The notes under the pieces: generated by a model
The model's input: the letters and a program-made list of their open reading frames with translations, nothing else
What the model was told of the DNA's origin: nothing
Databases searched by the model: none
Assembly (NCBI GenBank): GCA_013397075.1
Contig: VWZS01003954.1
Coordinates: 248,001 to 312,000 of the forward strand
Direction: 5' to 3'
Length of the DNA stretch: 64,000 bases
Source: Rhabdornis inornatus
Taxonomy: Eukaryota > Chordata > Aves > Passeriformes > Rhabdornithidae
In this document: positions 11,401 to 22,785 of the stretch, piece by piece
Layout: each line of letters begins with the position of its first letter
Position numbering within the stretch: position 1 is the stretch's first letter
Program-made: the position numbers and the translations under genes

Positions 11401-13414
11401 AACATGGATTTGTATTGCTGTAAGGATTTAGTTTTACAAGTCGTGTGGATTTTAAAATTTACTAATTGATTTGTTATTTCCATGAATGAAGGAACTGACT
11501 TGTTGGATATGTAATTTAATGGAAAGGATCCTTTTTTGTTCAGTCATGCAACATACCTAGAAAAAAGATTCTCCAAGAAGCAATAAAGACCTCAGCATTA
11601 GTTTTAAATATAACCACTGTTAATGAAATAACTTGTCAGTCAGCTGGACTCAGGTAAAGTGAAGTCTGACCCTGAAAGCAGCCCTCAGCAGATGTCAAAA
11701 CTTTCTTCAAGTATTCAGGATTTTTTGACCATTGTGCTAGAAGTGAAAGGAATGAAATTGTCGTCTACCCAAAGAAGTAAACTGAGAGGTCACTAATGTA
11801 CCAGATTATGTTCCTTTTTCAAATTAAAAGATAAATACTTCAGAAGGATTGATAAAATCAGAGGATATTTTAACACCAGAGATGAACTGTTCTCTGGAAG
11901 TTATCATTATTCAGCCTATGTAACTGAATGCAGCTATTAGTTTCAAATAATAACCTCACATGACATTGTTTTGATGCTGATAGGATGAGTACACTGATAC
12001 ACAGAACACAAATATTTAGGTAGATTTGAAATTCATGTACTGGGAAGACACTTTCTGTTATGATTAGGACTATGATTTAGATATGAGCTGTCTCACAGTT
12101 TTTAAGGTCTTTTTGCCTCAACGACATGCATTATAACAACCAGTTCAGAGCCATAAATTAAGAGTTTGCAGGTGACATACATGCACATGGGCAAATGTAT
12201 TACATTGCCTAAATGGCCATTGGTTTGGAAAATGAAAAGGATGAACAGAATTCAATCAAATTAAAATAGCATTTTAGCTAGACCTGTGCAGTGAGGAAGA
12301 AATGGTAATTATTTATTTTCTCTCTTCTCTCTTTTAGATAAAATGCTTTTTTTTGTGTGATTAAGTATTAACAAATCAATTATTTTCAAAATTTGTTGAA
12401 AGTTACTTTGAAAAATAAATGTGAAAACAGACCTCAAACAAAACTTAAAAATCCTCAGATTTATATTATTGACACCATGTAACAAATCTGCTTTCTGTGT
12501 TTTAAATGTATATCTTGTTTTCAGAATTTGATGTTCTTTATTTAAATTATTTGTATTCCCGTGTATCAGGCAATATTACATTATTTTTATTTACTTACTG
12601 GCTGAAGACACTAGGCTGCTAGCGTGCATACGGACAAATTTAGGATTCTGCTTTCTTTAGCAATTTGAAATTATTTTGAAATGCATTTTCAAAAAACATT
12701 TGAGCTCAAAAACTTGGTAACACAGGAGTTCAAAGAAACATAAAAGCCACGAGTAAATTACTCAAAGGATGCACTTTGGAGATAGGTAAGAGCCAGAATT
12801 CCAACAGAAGGGAAAGAGAATAATGAGTGGGCAGCATTTCTGAAAATCAGAAATGTTTACAAAATTTGAACACTTGTTGGTTTTTCCCACAGTTTTTTGA
12901 TAATTAAGCACTGATCTGTGTTTCAGTTTTCTTCTCTTCTATGGACTGTCACAACACAATTTGCTATCACCATGACATCTCCCTTTAACATTAAATCTCT
13001 CTCTAGATCCAGTCAGAGGGGAGTGTTGTCAAATTTTTCTACTTTTTCATTCTCCATCCTTAAGGTTCATTGTATATTAGTTGCCTTTCTGAGACTTCAA
13101 CAGCTAAGTAAGCTGAGGTACTGGATATAAAAAGGCATCCTTGTTCGTTTGGAGATGTAATTTTCTCAGACTGCCTATCTATTTGTCAAGGCTGACATGA
13201 AAATATGTCAAGCCACCTGATCTATCAGTTAAATGTGCCTTACATTTCTTTGCTTTTCTTTTACATAGTTAAATGTGATATAACGGAAATTCCAGAAAGT
13301 CAGAAAAAAGGGATCAGCAAAGCAGGATTTGGCAAAGTCACACTGAATTACTTGGCCAGTTTTATGCTAATTAGGAAGAAAATTTCTCAGGACTGACTGT
13401 ACTCTTCACATTTT
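8470..13414. other. Repeat-poor AT-rich non-coding DNA, candidate conserved element at 10.56-12.7 kb
   Basis: No exon or known repeat is visible. The block from about 10560 to 12700 is very AT-rich, largely free of simple repeats and full of TAATTA/AATTA-type words, as is typical of vertebrate conserved non-coding elements near developmental genes. That resemblance is compositional only; conservation cannot be seen in one sequence. A 27-base inverted repeat lies at 11226-11252. Confidence 0.4.
11226..11252. repeat. Short perfect inverted repeat
   Basis: Arms ATTACTTCTG and CAGAAGTAAT (10 bp, perfect) flank a 7-base loop. The word TCTAATGCAGA also occurs twice with a period of 16 (11236-11246 and 11252-11262), overlapping the hairpin. 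No function is evident. Confidence 0.7.
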
Positions 13415-13637
13415 AGAATCATAGCATGGTTTGGGTTGGAAGGAACCTCAAAGGTATCCAGTTCCACTCCCCCTACCATGGGCAGGGACATGTCCCACTA
13501 GACCAGGTTACTCAATACCCCATCTAACCTGGTCTTGAACATTTACAGGGATGGGCAACCTGTGCTTCGCCACCCTCACTGTAAAGAAATTCTTGCATAT
13601 ACAAACCTAAATTTCCCCTCTTTCAGTTTGAACCCAA
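13415..13637 (-). mobile_element. CR1 LINE 3'-end fragment
   Basis: The forward strand reads AGAATCATAG, then GGTTTGGGTTGGAAGGAACC, then the 'CATGGGCAGGGACATGTCCC' and 'GACCAGGTTACTCAATACCCC' blocks. These are the reverse complement of the avian CR1 3' untranslated region, so the element points left. It continues to about 13637, ending in a 'CCCCTCTTTCAGTTT' block. It is 5'-truncated and carries no reverse-transcriptase coding sequence. Small differences from the usual consensus indicate a moderately old copy. Confidence 0.93.
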
Positions 13638-16600
13638 AAGATTGTTTTGAGATTCTCTGTAATACAGCATTGTTTATTTTCATCAAAGGAAAACATTTGA
13701 GCCCATGTGCTTAAAATTTGGTACAAAAAATACAGAATAAAAACCTTTAGTAAAACCTTTCAGTACATTTCCTTCATGCTTAGAAAGCAGTATTTTCTTG
13801 TGCCTGTTAGCTCAGATCCCTTTCATTATTCTCACTGTACTGATCTCAGAAATTTGCTCACTCACAAAGATACCTTACAAAGCCTCTACTCTTTGATTCA
13901 GTGTCAAAACTTGAAATGTAATCAGTGGGAAATTTGTCAGGATTAGTCAGTACTTGTCAAAGCTATGTCAAACCATGGCAAAATCTCACTGACCCCTAGC
14001 TCATGATTTGTCAAACGTAGGTAATACACACACAAAATGAAAACAGATTCTAAGAGGGGGAGAGAAGAAATTGCCTTCATTATGTGAAGGTATTTTCTTT
14101 TCTAATGAATATACTTTTGAAGCTAAGACTTGGTCAGACACTGTAGACAAGGCCATGACAGTGAGGAGAGCACTCTCTTTTGAAAATTTGTACCTATATT
14201 GGTACTTCCTAAAAGGTGATCCTGGCTTGGAAAATCAAGAGCGTGCATGACAATTGTAAGAAGTTTAGGCTCAGATTCACATAATAGTTGGAGAGTGTGA
14301 TTCCCATGTTTCATACATCAGTCAGGTCACCAGAACAGTAACCTGAGTCTTGACTACCTTGTTTCTCTTCCATTCGAGCTTAAGGCTAAAATGAATGTCT
14401 CATACCTTGCAGAAGAATGACTTGAAAGCGGTACTGGAGAAACACGACGCAGGATTCTTGGGTGGTGATACAGCTTTGACAGCAGCAGTGAAGGGCTTAC
14501 CCCTCCCTTATTCCCTTGTTGGGGCCAGGGTACTTGTTTAACATGTTCGTCTTCAGGAAGAGAGCATTCAAAAATGCGGGGTGCAAAACTGTGTCCACAA
14601 AAGGTTTTATCAACCACAAAGGTTTTTATCAATCTGACTCCTATAAGCAAAATTTATGACTTCTTTAGAGTCTGATTTGTTATTCAGAGAAATGTATTGC
14701 AAGAGAAACATCCTCCTTTTTTGTTTTGTTTCACAAACAAAAGTGAAATAGAAGGTGCAGGATACTGTGAGGGTGAATGTGTATAAAATGTATAGGAAGT
14801 AATGGGTATGTTTGATGTACTGGTCGGACCTGGAAATCCTGATTTAACTAGTTTCTCCTTGATTCACAAAAATGTCAAGGGGACAAACTACACCCTCAGA
14901 CACTCACCCATGACTTTTGCTGAGGTCAGTGAAAAGTGTCTGCTTTACTCTGAAAGCAGAATTTTTCCTGGAAAACAGAATCTAGTAGAGACTATACTAC
15001 TCTCTTCACTGCTATAAATTTGCTGACATTGCTTTCTTTACCTGCCTCCCCTCCTAATTCAAATGGGAAAACGTTGTCTTTGTGCCTTTGAGAGGCCGAG
15101 TTACTATCAGTGTGCAAAATTATACTTCTTCAATGCAGCAGGCTTGCAGAAGGTGTAGTGGAGGATGAGAGAGTGTGCTAGTAAATACATTCAAGAGGGA
15201 AATATCAAACAGTGAAGATAAATCTTGACACAATCATTGAAATCAGTCCCATTGTGGATCTTGTTGGAGGTGTTGTACTTCACTCGATTCCTTTGCCTGA
15301 TTCCCTGTTATATATCAATATGGCAGAGAGCTCTGCTCTCCATGACTCTTGCCCTGAAACTCTGAGATGCATGCAAGTCTTCACATCCTGCATGCAAGAT
15401 CCAAGTCACAGAGGGGTCCTTTAAGAGGAGTTCCAAAGATGACAATATGTAAATAAGTTAAATACAATTCCTTTGACAAGTATAGTGGTAATGAAAGATG
15501 TAAGGCTGCTAATCCAGTCTCTAGGACCACGTGATTGAAGAAAATATATAAAGATTAACCTTCAACACAAAATGAGTAACCAGAGCCTACTGAGTTTCTC
15601 AACAACATCCTATCTTGTCCTATTGCTACTCAATTCAGCAATAGCAAACTTTTTAACTGTCATAGTTCATAGAAAACCTTCTTCACTATTTTCTCTCCCT
15701 GCCATTTTCCAGGCAACTGTCTCTATATTGCTAGGCTTCCTAATTCTGCTGAGTGTTTCAATCTGATTTCATATTTTCTATATTCTTTCTTCTAAATCTT
15801 ATGGGAACCTCCCCTGCCTACATGTTTTTCATAACTTCCCAGATACTAAAGTATAAGGATTTGGGATGCAACAACACTCTTCCCCAGATATTTCCTCTTC
15901 AGTCTTACTTGTAAGAACCTATTTTTAAAGATACTTTATGTTGTGTGGAAGTGTTCATTGTGCTTCATCACATTGACTAGGTAGAATTTATACCCATAAA
16001 CAGCTAACAATTCTTCTTTCTTAGCTATGCAGTGCTGTAGTTTCAGAAAGCAAACAGATCACCATAAAATAGATGTAGAGGAGGAAGGGTGCATTGGGAT
16101 ATGTGAAAAGTCTAACCCCATGTTTACTTCAAACCCAAAGCCAACATTCACTTCAAACCTGGATTCCCATGATATACATGATCTTTCACATGAACCCTGT
16201 AGTTTGTATTAACTCGTAACACCCATGTCATTCTGTACAGTTTCCATTCAAGGAATTTAATGTGTGCTCTATGCCTATATGCAGAGTGAAAAAAACATTG
16301 TTTTGCATTAGGATTTCCTCATTTTCTCACTAGTACTAGTGGTAACTCCAATAGCTGGTTATAACTGAATAGTATAATGACAATTTATGCTAAGAACTGC
16401 AAAAATCTGCCTCAGAAACTGAGGCCAAACCAGAAGCTTGTCTCTCATGTGAGTGATTGATTAGCCAATTTTCCTACCGGAGTGTTGAAATGTGAGTGTA
16501 ACTGATAGCTGCATGTTTAAGTACAGCTTGGTCACTAAAAGTAATAAGGAATGTGATAAACTGGATTTTTTATGAAATGGAGTCCCAGGAAATTTCTAGT

Positions 16601-18430
16601 TGAAGAAATAAAAGAAGTCACTGGGAAGCAGCTTTAGACACAACATCTCATCTTTCCTGCAAGTTGAATATAACCAGCCTGACTGGAACTCTAAAGGGAC
16701 AGGAGGAAAGAAATAGCACCGTCCCATTTTAGGACTCAGTATTAAGAGCACGTGCAGCAAACACTGAGGTCCCAGGCGAGTGAGTGACAGGTGCAGTCCT
16801 GGCATGCTTTGCGGTCCTCATTTTGCTGCCTCTGCCATGCCCCCAACAGCCACACGGAAGACAGCAGGGCTGCTGGGGACAGCAAACAGAACTCATTCCC
16901 ACTTGTGCATGAGCAGGCAGCATTTTCTTTAGGAATGTGGAAGAAGGAGAACCCCAAATTAACCCAGCAGTTCAGAAGGACTGTGGGCCTTGCTGTCCAC
17001 TCCCTCCTCATCTTACTATCTCAGAAGAAGGCATCTCCCTCTTCAGGTCAAAAAGGATGGGAAGGGACAAAACCTCCCTAGATTGACCCCATGAGATGTG
17101 GAGCCTCCAGTGCTGCAAAAGGAGCAGGGGTGATGCTAGGTCAAGAAACAGATGTGAGTCTGGGGGCTGAACTGATCTATAACTGGAGAGTGTGTGTCTG
17201 CTTTTGCTCTCTGGGTTGAGCTGCTTGGAAAGTTAAGTTGTAGATGTGGGAATGAATGTCCCTGAATGTGTGTGGAAGTGAGGGAGACATAACTCCCAAA
17301 CAAAACCATAGTGAGCTGACTACAGCTATGACTCCCAAGTGGGAGTCTTGTAATGAACTTCCAAACGTACTTCTCAATATTCTCAATATTTTGGATCTGG
17401 CAGTGCTGTAAACACTACATGGATATATGGCAAGGAAAGATATGATCTAAAAATAAGATCTGAACTTTCTAATGAAAAATGAGAGTCAGAAAAAAGTATC
17501 CACATATTTGGGAGATCATCATACATTGGCCTAGGGTTGGAGTCACGACTTTTAAGTGCTTGAGGTTGACAGGAGGTGGCAAATACTGATTCAAAGCTCC
17601 AGGGTATAATGTGACAGGCAAATGCTCCTTTGACCATTAATATATGTCCTGGGGAAAGAAGCACACGCTATAGCGTTTGGAGAGCAAGTGAGAACACCCA
17701 CTAATTGTGCTCTCCTTCAGGTTCCTGTAGTAACAGGGTTTGGTTTTTCTCCCCAGCTGGTTTCTATAGACAGACCAGGCATTTAAAAATCTCTATACAA
17801 TCACAATGCAGATGTAGTTCTGGGAGATATCACTGGACACACATTTTTCCTCTGGTGTTTGAGTTAGACTGGAAACATTATTTTCTTGAACTGCAAAACC
17901 CCCCACATTTAAATACTTGTATATAAGATGTATCATACACCATCTTCAAAATTACAAAATTTGGGAGAGGAAGCTTAGTTGGAAGACATTCAACTAAGAA
18001 ATGTCTGCAATAAATTTTATTCTCTTTTTTTTTTTCTCAGTTTCTCTCTCTCTTCCAACACGCAGCTTTGATAAGAAAGGATAGGAGATATAATTACCCA
18101 TTTTTTCTCCTCCTCTACATTTATACGTATCAGAGCAGAACATTTTGGAAAGCCTGACGTGTGGGAAAATAATAAAACATTACATCTGTTTAGCCAGAAA
18201 AAGATAATATTAAAAATCTCTGAATGCTCAGATGTATTCTCAGCCTGATCTAAAACAGAACAGAGGGGAAAAAAATCACCAGGGTTTCATAAATTCTAGG
18301 TACAGCTTTGACAGGAACTGTAGTACAGGAGCCAGATCATGTGCTTTGCATCACAGAGTCAGCAATTTCTGGCCATGGTATGGACATATCTGTTCCTAGA
18401 GAGAAAGAGGTGTGCCTGGGATACTCTTCA
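13638..18430. other. Non-coding DNA between CR1 copies
   Basis: No exon, RNA gene or recognisable repeat was found. A hydrophobic 64-residue frame at 15572-15766 and several frames at 16.6-17.1 kb look random. A strong polypyrimidine tract followed by CTCAG sits near 18026-18042, but no open frame follows it. Confidence 0.55.
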
Positions 18431-18562
18431 GAGAATCACAGGATGGTTTGGGTTGGAAGAGGCCTTAAAGATCTAGTTCCACCCCCCCTGCTATGGGCAG
18501 AAGCACCATCCACTAGGCCAGGTCGCTAAAATCCCCATCCAACCTGGCCTTGAATACCACCT
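18431..18562 (-). mobile_element. CR1 LINE 3'-end fragment
   Basis: The forward strand carries GAGAATCACAGGATGGTTTG, GGTTGGAAGAGGCCTTAAAG, the 'CCACTAGGCCAGGTCGCT' block and 'CCATCCAACCTGGCCTTGAA'. This is a clear reverse complement of the avian CR1 3' end. The element is on the minus strand and heavily 5'-truncated. The sequence after about 18562 no longer matches and is richer in GC. Confidence 0.93.
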
Positions 18563-21500
18563 TGGGAAGCTGATCCCGTGCCGGCCATTCTGATCTCTTG
18601 TGGCTTAAATAAACCCGGAAGAGCATTTTCACAGTTAAAAGCTGTGCTGTTAAAAATCCAGGAGCCCTCACCTCCTGGTTTCTGAGCAGCTCGAGCTGTG
18701 AGTAGCTGCTGTGGGGCTAAGCCTGCTGGTGTGTGGTCTGTGAATACAGCCAAGGGTCTGGCCTGGCGTGTCTGACTGCTCTGAGTTACACTGGTGCACG
18801 GAGCAGACCGAGTCTGCTCGCAGAGCTGCAGCGAAGCTGCATCCCTGCTCTGTGCCAGGGATTCCAACAGCAGGAGGTTAGAGCAACAAGGAGAAATAGC
18901 TTCCTCTGAGTGCATGTCCCCACCCGTAACATGACCACAGCCAGTGAAGGCCCCTGAGCAGAGCTGCCCTGAGCTCTGCCTCCTGGAAAAACGGACACAG
19001 CCGCCTTTGTCGGTGTGTCGTGGTGCTGCAGTTACAAGAGCGTCCTCTGTTCAAAGGAGCAATTTCCTCTCTGTTTTGGCTCCTGGGGCTCTTAAGAGTT
19101 AATGTCCTGGAATAAGACCAGTTCAAAAAAAACTTGATTGATGAGGGGCTTGCCCCTTTATGACCCAAAACCAAACCAGGATTTGGTCTTTGGTCAAATG
19201 CTACATTTGTTCCTGGAGGTATTTTGTTCTCAGGTTTGGCCTAACTCTAGTCTCCTCAGCTAACACAGCAGTTCTAAAGCACAGCAGTGTATCAGCAAGT
19301 TCTCAGTTCCAAACAACCTGAAAATAAGAGCTGGTATTGCGGTACAATAGTACCGCAATAGTAAAGGCGGAGTGTAAACCCTAACAGATTCATATTTGCT
19401 AGAAAGTAGGCCAACCCCACCCCCCAAACCAAAACAAAAACCCCACAAAAAGCAAGAAACAAGGCAGCACAGAATGTCCATTGAGTTCAATGGAAAATCC
19501 TCATAATAAATCAATTTCCAAATTTCTTCCTTACTGCTGTTAAGAATAAATGGTCTAGAAGACCAAACTCCCCAAAATCCAGTTGAGAAAAAGCCTAATA
19601 AACCAGGGTGGGGCAAACTGAAATCCATCTCCTCAATTAATCTCCTGTTTGGACTCCTTTTAAAGCTTTAGCACATGTTATTTCTCTTTAAAGGGGGATT
19701 TAGTACTTGGACATATGTTCTCACATATCAACAAAATGTAAAGCCACTTCTTTACTTTTTCCATAGCCTTTCCTGATTAATGAGAAAAGATATTTTTATT
19801 TTGAATAAAGGTCTATAACTTCCTGATGATTTTCATGCTTGAACTTGATCTCTGGTAAACTAATATAAATCAGGAGCAACTTGGTTGGGACCAGTGAAGT
19901 AAGATTAGCATAGGACCAGAGCTGTACTCATAATACTCGTGCAAGAGATCTCTCTCTTAAATTCCTGTAAAAGTATTCAAGCCAACAGCATGAATCAAGT
20001 ACAATTAAGGGCAGAATTTAGCCTGAAAGGCTGCATGTAAGATGACATGCGCTGCTGTGGCAGCAGATTGTTGTCACACACAAAGAAGTTTTTACTTTTT
20101 TTCTGAACCACTGAGAAGATCCTTGAGTTGCAAAAAAGAAGACTATTATTCAGGAGTAAACACTGAAAGCAGTGATGGAACAGTTTGGTGAATACACAGT
20201 ATTACTGAAGGAAGTAAATTTTGGCTTATACTACTGTTGCTTTTTGAACCTTTTCTTCAATACTAAACTCTTTCTTCAAGAAAAATAGCATGAAAGACAA
20301 AGCTGAAGCAAAGAAAATACATTAACTTTTGCAATGGCTTCATGTGTTTTCTTGCTACTTAAATGTAATGTTTATCTAATAAACAGTATGTCAATGTTAA
20401 ACAGTAACTCTGTCCCATACTGAATGTCAGAATGTCCTTCAGGAGTTGCTATGATGCCTTTGAAAGCAGTTTTTCTCTAATGAAAAGACATACTTTGTCA
20501 CTGGAACAGGGTCCCAAGGAAGGCTGCCCGCCACTTTCTGCCTCTGGGTTATCTGGCCTCAAACACAACCTTGTGTCAATCTTTCTCACTTGCTCACTTT
20601 CTCCCTGGTCTGGAGTAAACTAAGCAGTATCTTGGAAAGAACGTTTATCAAGACAATGCCACAGGCCAAAGTCAAGCCATTAGTTACTGCATGAATAGGT
20701 TTAAAAAAATAAATGTTTTTCTAGTGCTTTTCCTGTGGGGATGAAAATAGAAATTATTTTTTCAGACTTTCAGGTCTTGACTACTGAAGGAAGGTGCAAT
20801 ATTAATTTCTTTACTTCATTAGGGCTACTTGCTTGCTTAAAACTGTGTGTGCTTAAGCATGTTTTTGAATTAATGCTGTACATGGTACCAACCACCCCAC
20901 CTCACAGAGAACAACCCTGAAATAAAATGAGATGACTATTTTACAACTGGGAAATTTAAAAACAAGCTTCTCTCCTAATTCTTAAACAGAGGAAATTAAA
21001 TTCATACTTTCCAGTACACTTAATCCTGAGCCGTTTGACATATTTGAACATTAGCCATTTGCACTCGTGTATAAAATGAGTGTGAAATGCACTATTTCTG
21101 TAGACTGTTGATCCAAATTGACTGTCAAAAGCTATCTGAAGAATTTCAGCAGCTGACCTGCTTTATCATGGCCACCAGCTGCTAAAAGCTGTAGATGGTG
21201 ATGAGAGCTTAGGTGAGAGAGAAGAATACAGAGAAAAGTTATAAGACAGGAGGGCAGAGAAGCTCTGTGAGCTCAAGTCTTTGGCTCTTGTTTCTTACTT
21301 ACTAAAGAGAAGTTGTAGTTCAGTGGTACCTAGTGAGGTGGGCCCTTAGGGTTGAGTCATTCAGAGAGAACAGGGAAATGATAAGCTACAATATTTTTTT
21401 CAAGCAGATGAAATAAATGGTTATACAGTTCATGCCTTGTGTTAAACTTTTCATCATCCAGAAACAATAAGGATGAAGCTGATTAAACTGTGATGACTCA

Positions 21501-22384
21501 ATCTGGGATTTGTTTCATAGGACTTTAGTACAAATAGCAATGTTTAAGGTGGCCAACAAACACCCCACATAACTACTGAAGAAAAAGAAATAGAGTAAGA
21601 TTTACCTTGCCTTCCTTAGCTGAGTTGCCTGTTTCTTTCTGTTAACAGTGAAGGGACCTAACTGTTAACTGGAAAACTGACTCAAATACAGTCAGATATA
21701 TTTCATTAGGTGAAATGTTCTGTTCTCTTTGATTTGACTTGGTTTAGGTAAGAGGAGAATAAAGGAGTTAACTTCTCTAGATTCCTCAGCAGATTTAGAT
21801 TTGAGGTACCCAAGTCCCTGTAGTTTGCAAAACTTGTGTAAAAGGTCACCTTCCCTGCTCATAACATGATTTTTATTACTAGAAAAAAATAATAAGTTAG
21901 GGCAACAAAAGAATCTTTAAAAAGCAACTGTTCCTTTCTTGCACTGCCTCACTGTTTTCCTAAGTTGCATTTTCTTTTGTGGTCTTGAACAGGGCAAAAA
22001 AGAACTTGAGAGTGAATTAAGACAATGAACAAGCACTTTGCTGACCACACTGGAGATACGGCTGAATGTTAACATCTATTTTCTGTCACCACTGTTTCTC
22101 TTACTCCTTCATGTGTACTCCAAGCCAGGGGAACACCTTGGCTTATTATCACAGTACTGACATAAGTCTCCTAATTTATGTGATTGCAGCACTGCTCTTT
22201 TGCATCGTAAAATTCCTATAGAAATGTGGCCAAAATGGATAAATATTTTCTGGCAGCAGTGATGGTGTTCTTGTATCTATTATATTAAATTAAATAGGCC
22301 TGGAGATAAAGGTGGCCTGAACTTTTTGTTTATTTCTATGTGGCACAGAGGAGGCAAGAGAGCATGGGAGTGGGACAGAGGAAT
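18563..22384. other. Non-coding DNA, GC-richer at first
   Basis: From 18.6 to 19.1 kb the sequence is richer in GC than its surroundings and gives several overlapping ORFs of 70-130 residues, none recognisable. The rest is AT-rich. A perfect short inverted repeat lies at 19335-19360. No known repeat family could be assigned. Confidence 0.5.
19335..19360. repeat. Perfect 11-bp inverted repeat
   Basis: TATTGCGGTAC and GTACCGCAATA are exact reverse complements separated by only AATA. The arms contain CpG dinucleotides, which is unusual for this otherwise CpG-poor region. No flanking transposon was recognised. Confidence 0.8.
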
Positions 22385-22450
22385 CCCTGAGATCTGAATT
22401 CCAGTTGGATGCTGAGTCTGTGGCCTTGGGCTAGTCTGGTATTTTGGTAC
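22385..22450 (-). mobile_element. MIR-like SINE remnant (tail portion)
   Basis: The forward text 'GATCTGAATTCCAGTTGG' followed by 'GTCTGTGGCCTTGGGCTAGTC' resembles the reverse complement of the amniote MIR SINE, in which a '...GAATTC/CCCAGCTCTG' block precedes 'TGTGACCTTGGGCAAGTC'. It is strongly diverged, as expected for a repeat older than birds. The next MIR-like block is about 215 bases away, so the two may be one insertion split by other sequence or two independent pieces. Confidence 0.45.
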
Positions 22451-22664
22451 TTCAGCGACTGACACCCTATAAATACACAAATAATAGATAGGAATAGCTT
22501 AGGTCTGGATTTCATCCTGGCCTCAGAAGGCATGAGCCCAGGAGCTGCAGACAGTAATCTCCTGACAGTCTGTCTTATGGCCCATGAACCAGAGTACTGA
22601 GTGCTGCAGCCACTGTCCATCTTATTTCTAAAATACATATAAAACAAGTCTTAGATGTGGTGCA
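22451..22664. other. Unassigned sequence between two MIR-like pieces
   Basis: About 210 bases that match no repeat I recognise. It could be a later insertion into one MIR element or simply unrelated DNA between two elements. No terminal repeats or target duplication were seen. Confidence 0.35.
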
Positions 22665-22785
22665 TCATCCCTCTGTGCATCTTTTCTAATCTATAAAATG
22701 GGGCTAACAGGAATATTTTTCTTTTACCTGTGCTTATTTACAAAACTGTCAAGATTAAAATCAATGCCAGAATAACAATAAGTCA
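22665..22785 (-). mobile_element. MIR-like SINE remnant (core portion)
   Basis: The forward strand reads CCTCTGTGCATCTTTTCTAA, then ATCTATAAAATGGGGCTAAC, then AT-rich sequence with an 'AAGATTAAAATCAATGCC' block. This follows the order of the reverse-complemented MIR core ('CCTCTGTGCCTCAGTTTCC', 'ATCTGTAAAATGGGGATAA', 'GATTAAAT...AATG'). The 'TAAAATGGGG' word in this order is diagnostic. The copy is diverged and non-coding. Confidence 0.6.

Noticed and set aside
15572..15766. 64-residue hydrophobic ORF resembling membrane segments
   Set aside because: T-rich AT-biased DNA gives Leu/Phe/Ile-rich translations by chance; no homologue is recognised.
18026..18042. Strong polypyrimidine tract ending in CTCAG, like a splice acceptor
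   Set aside because: The sequence after it has no open frame or donor at a sensible distance; such tracts are common in low-complexity DNA.
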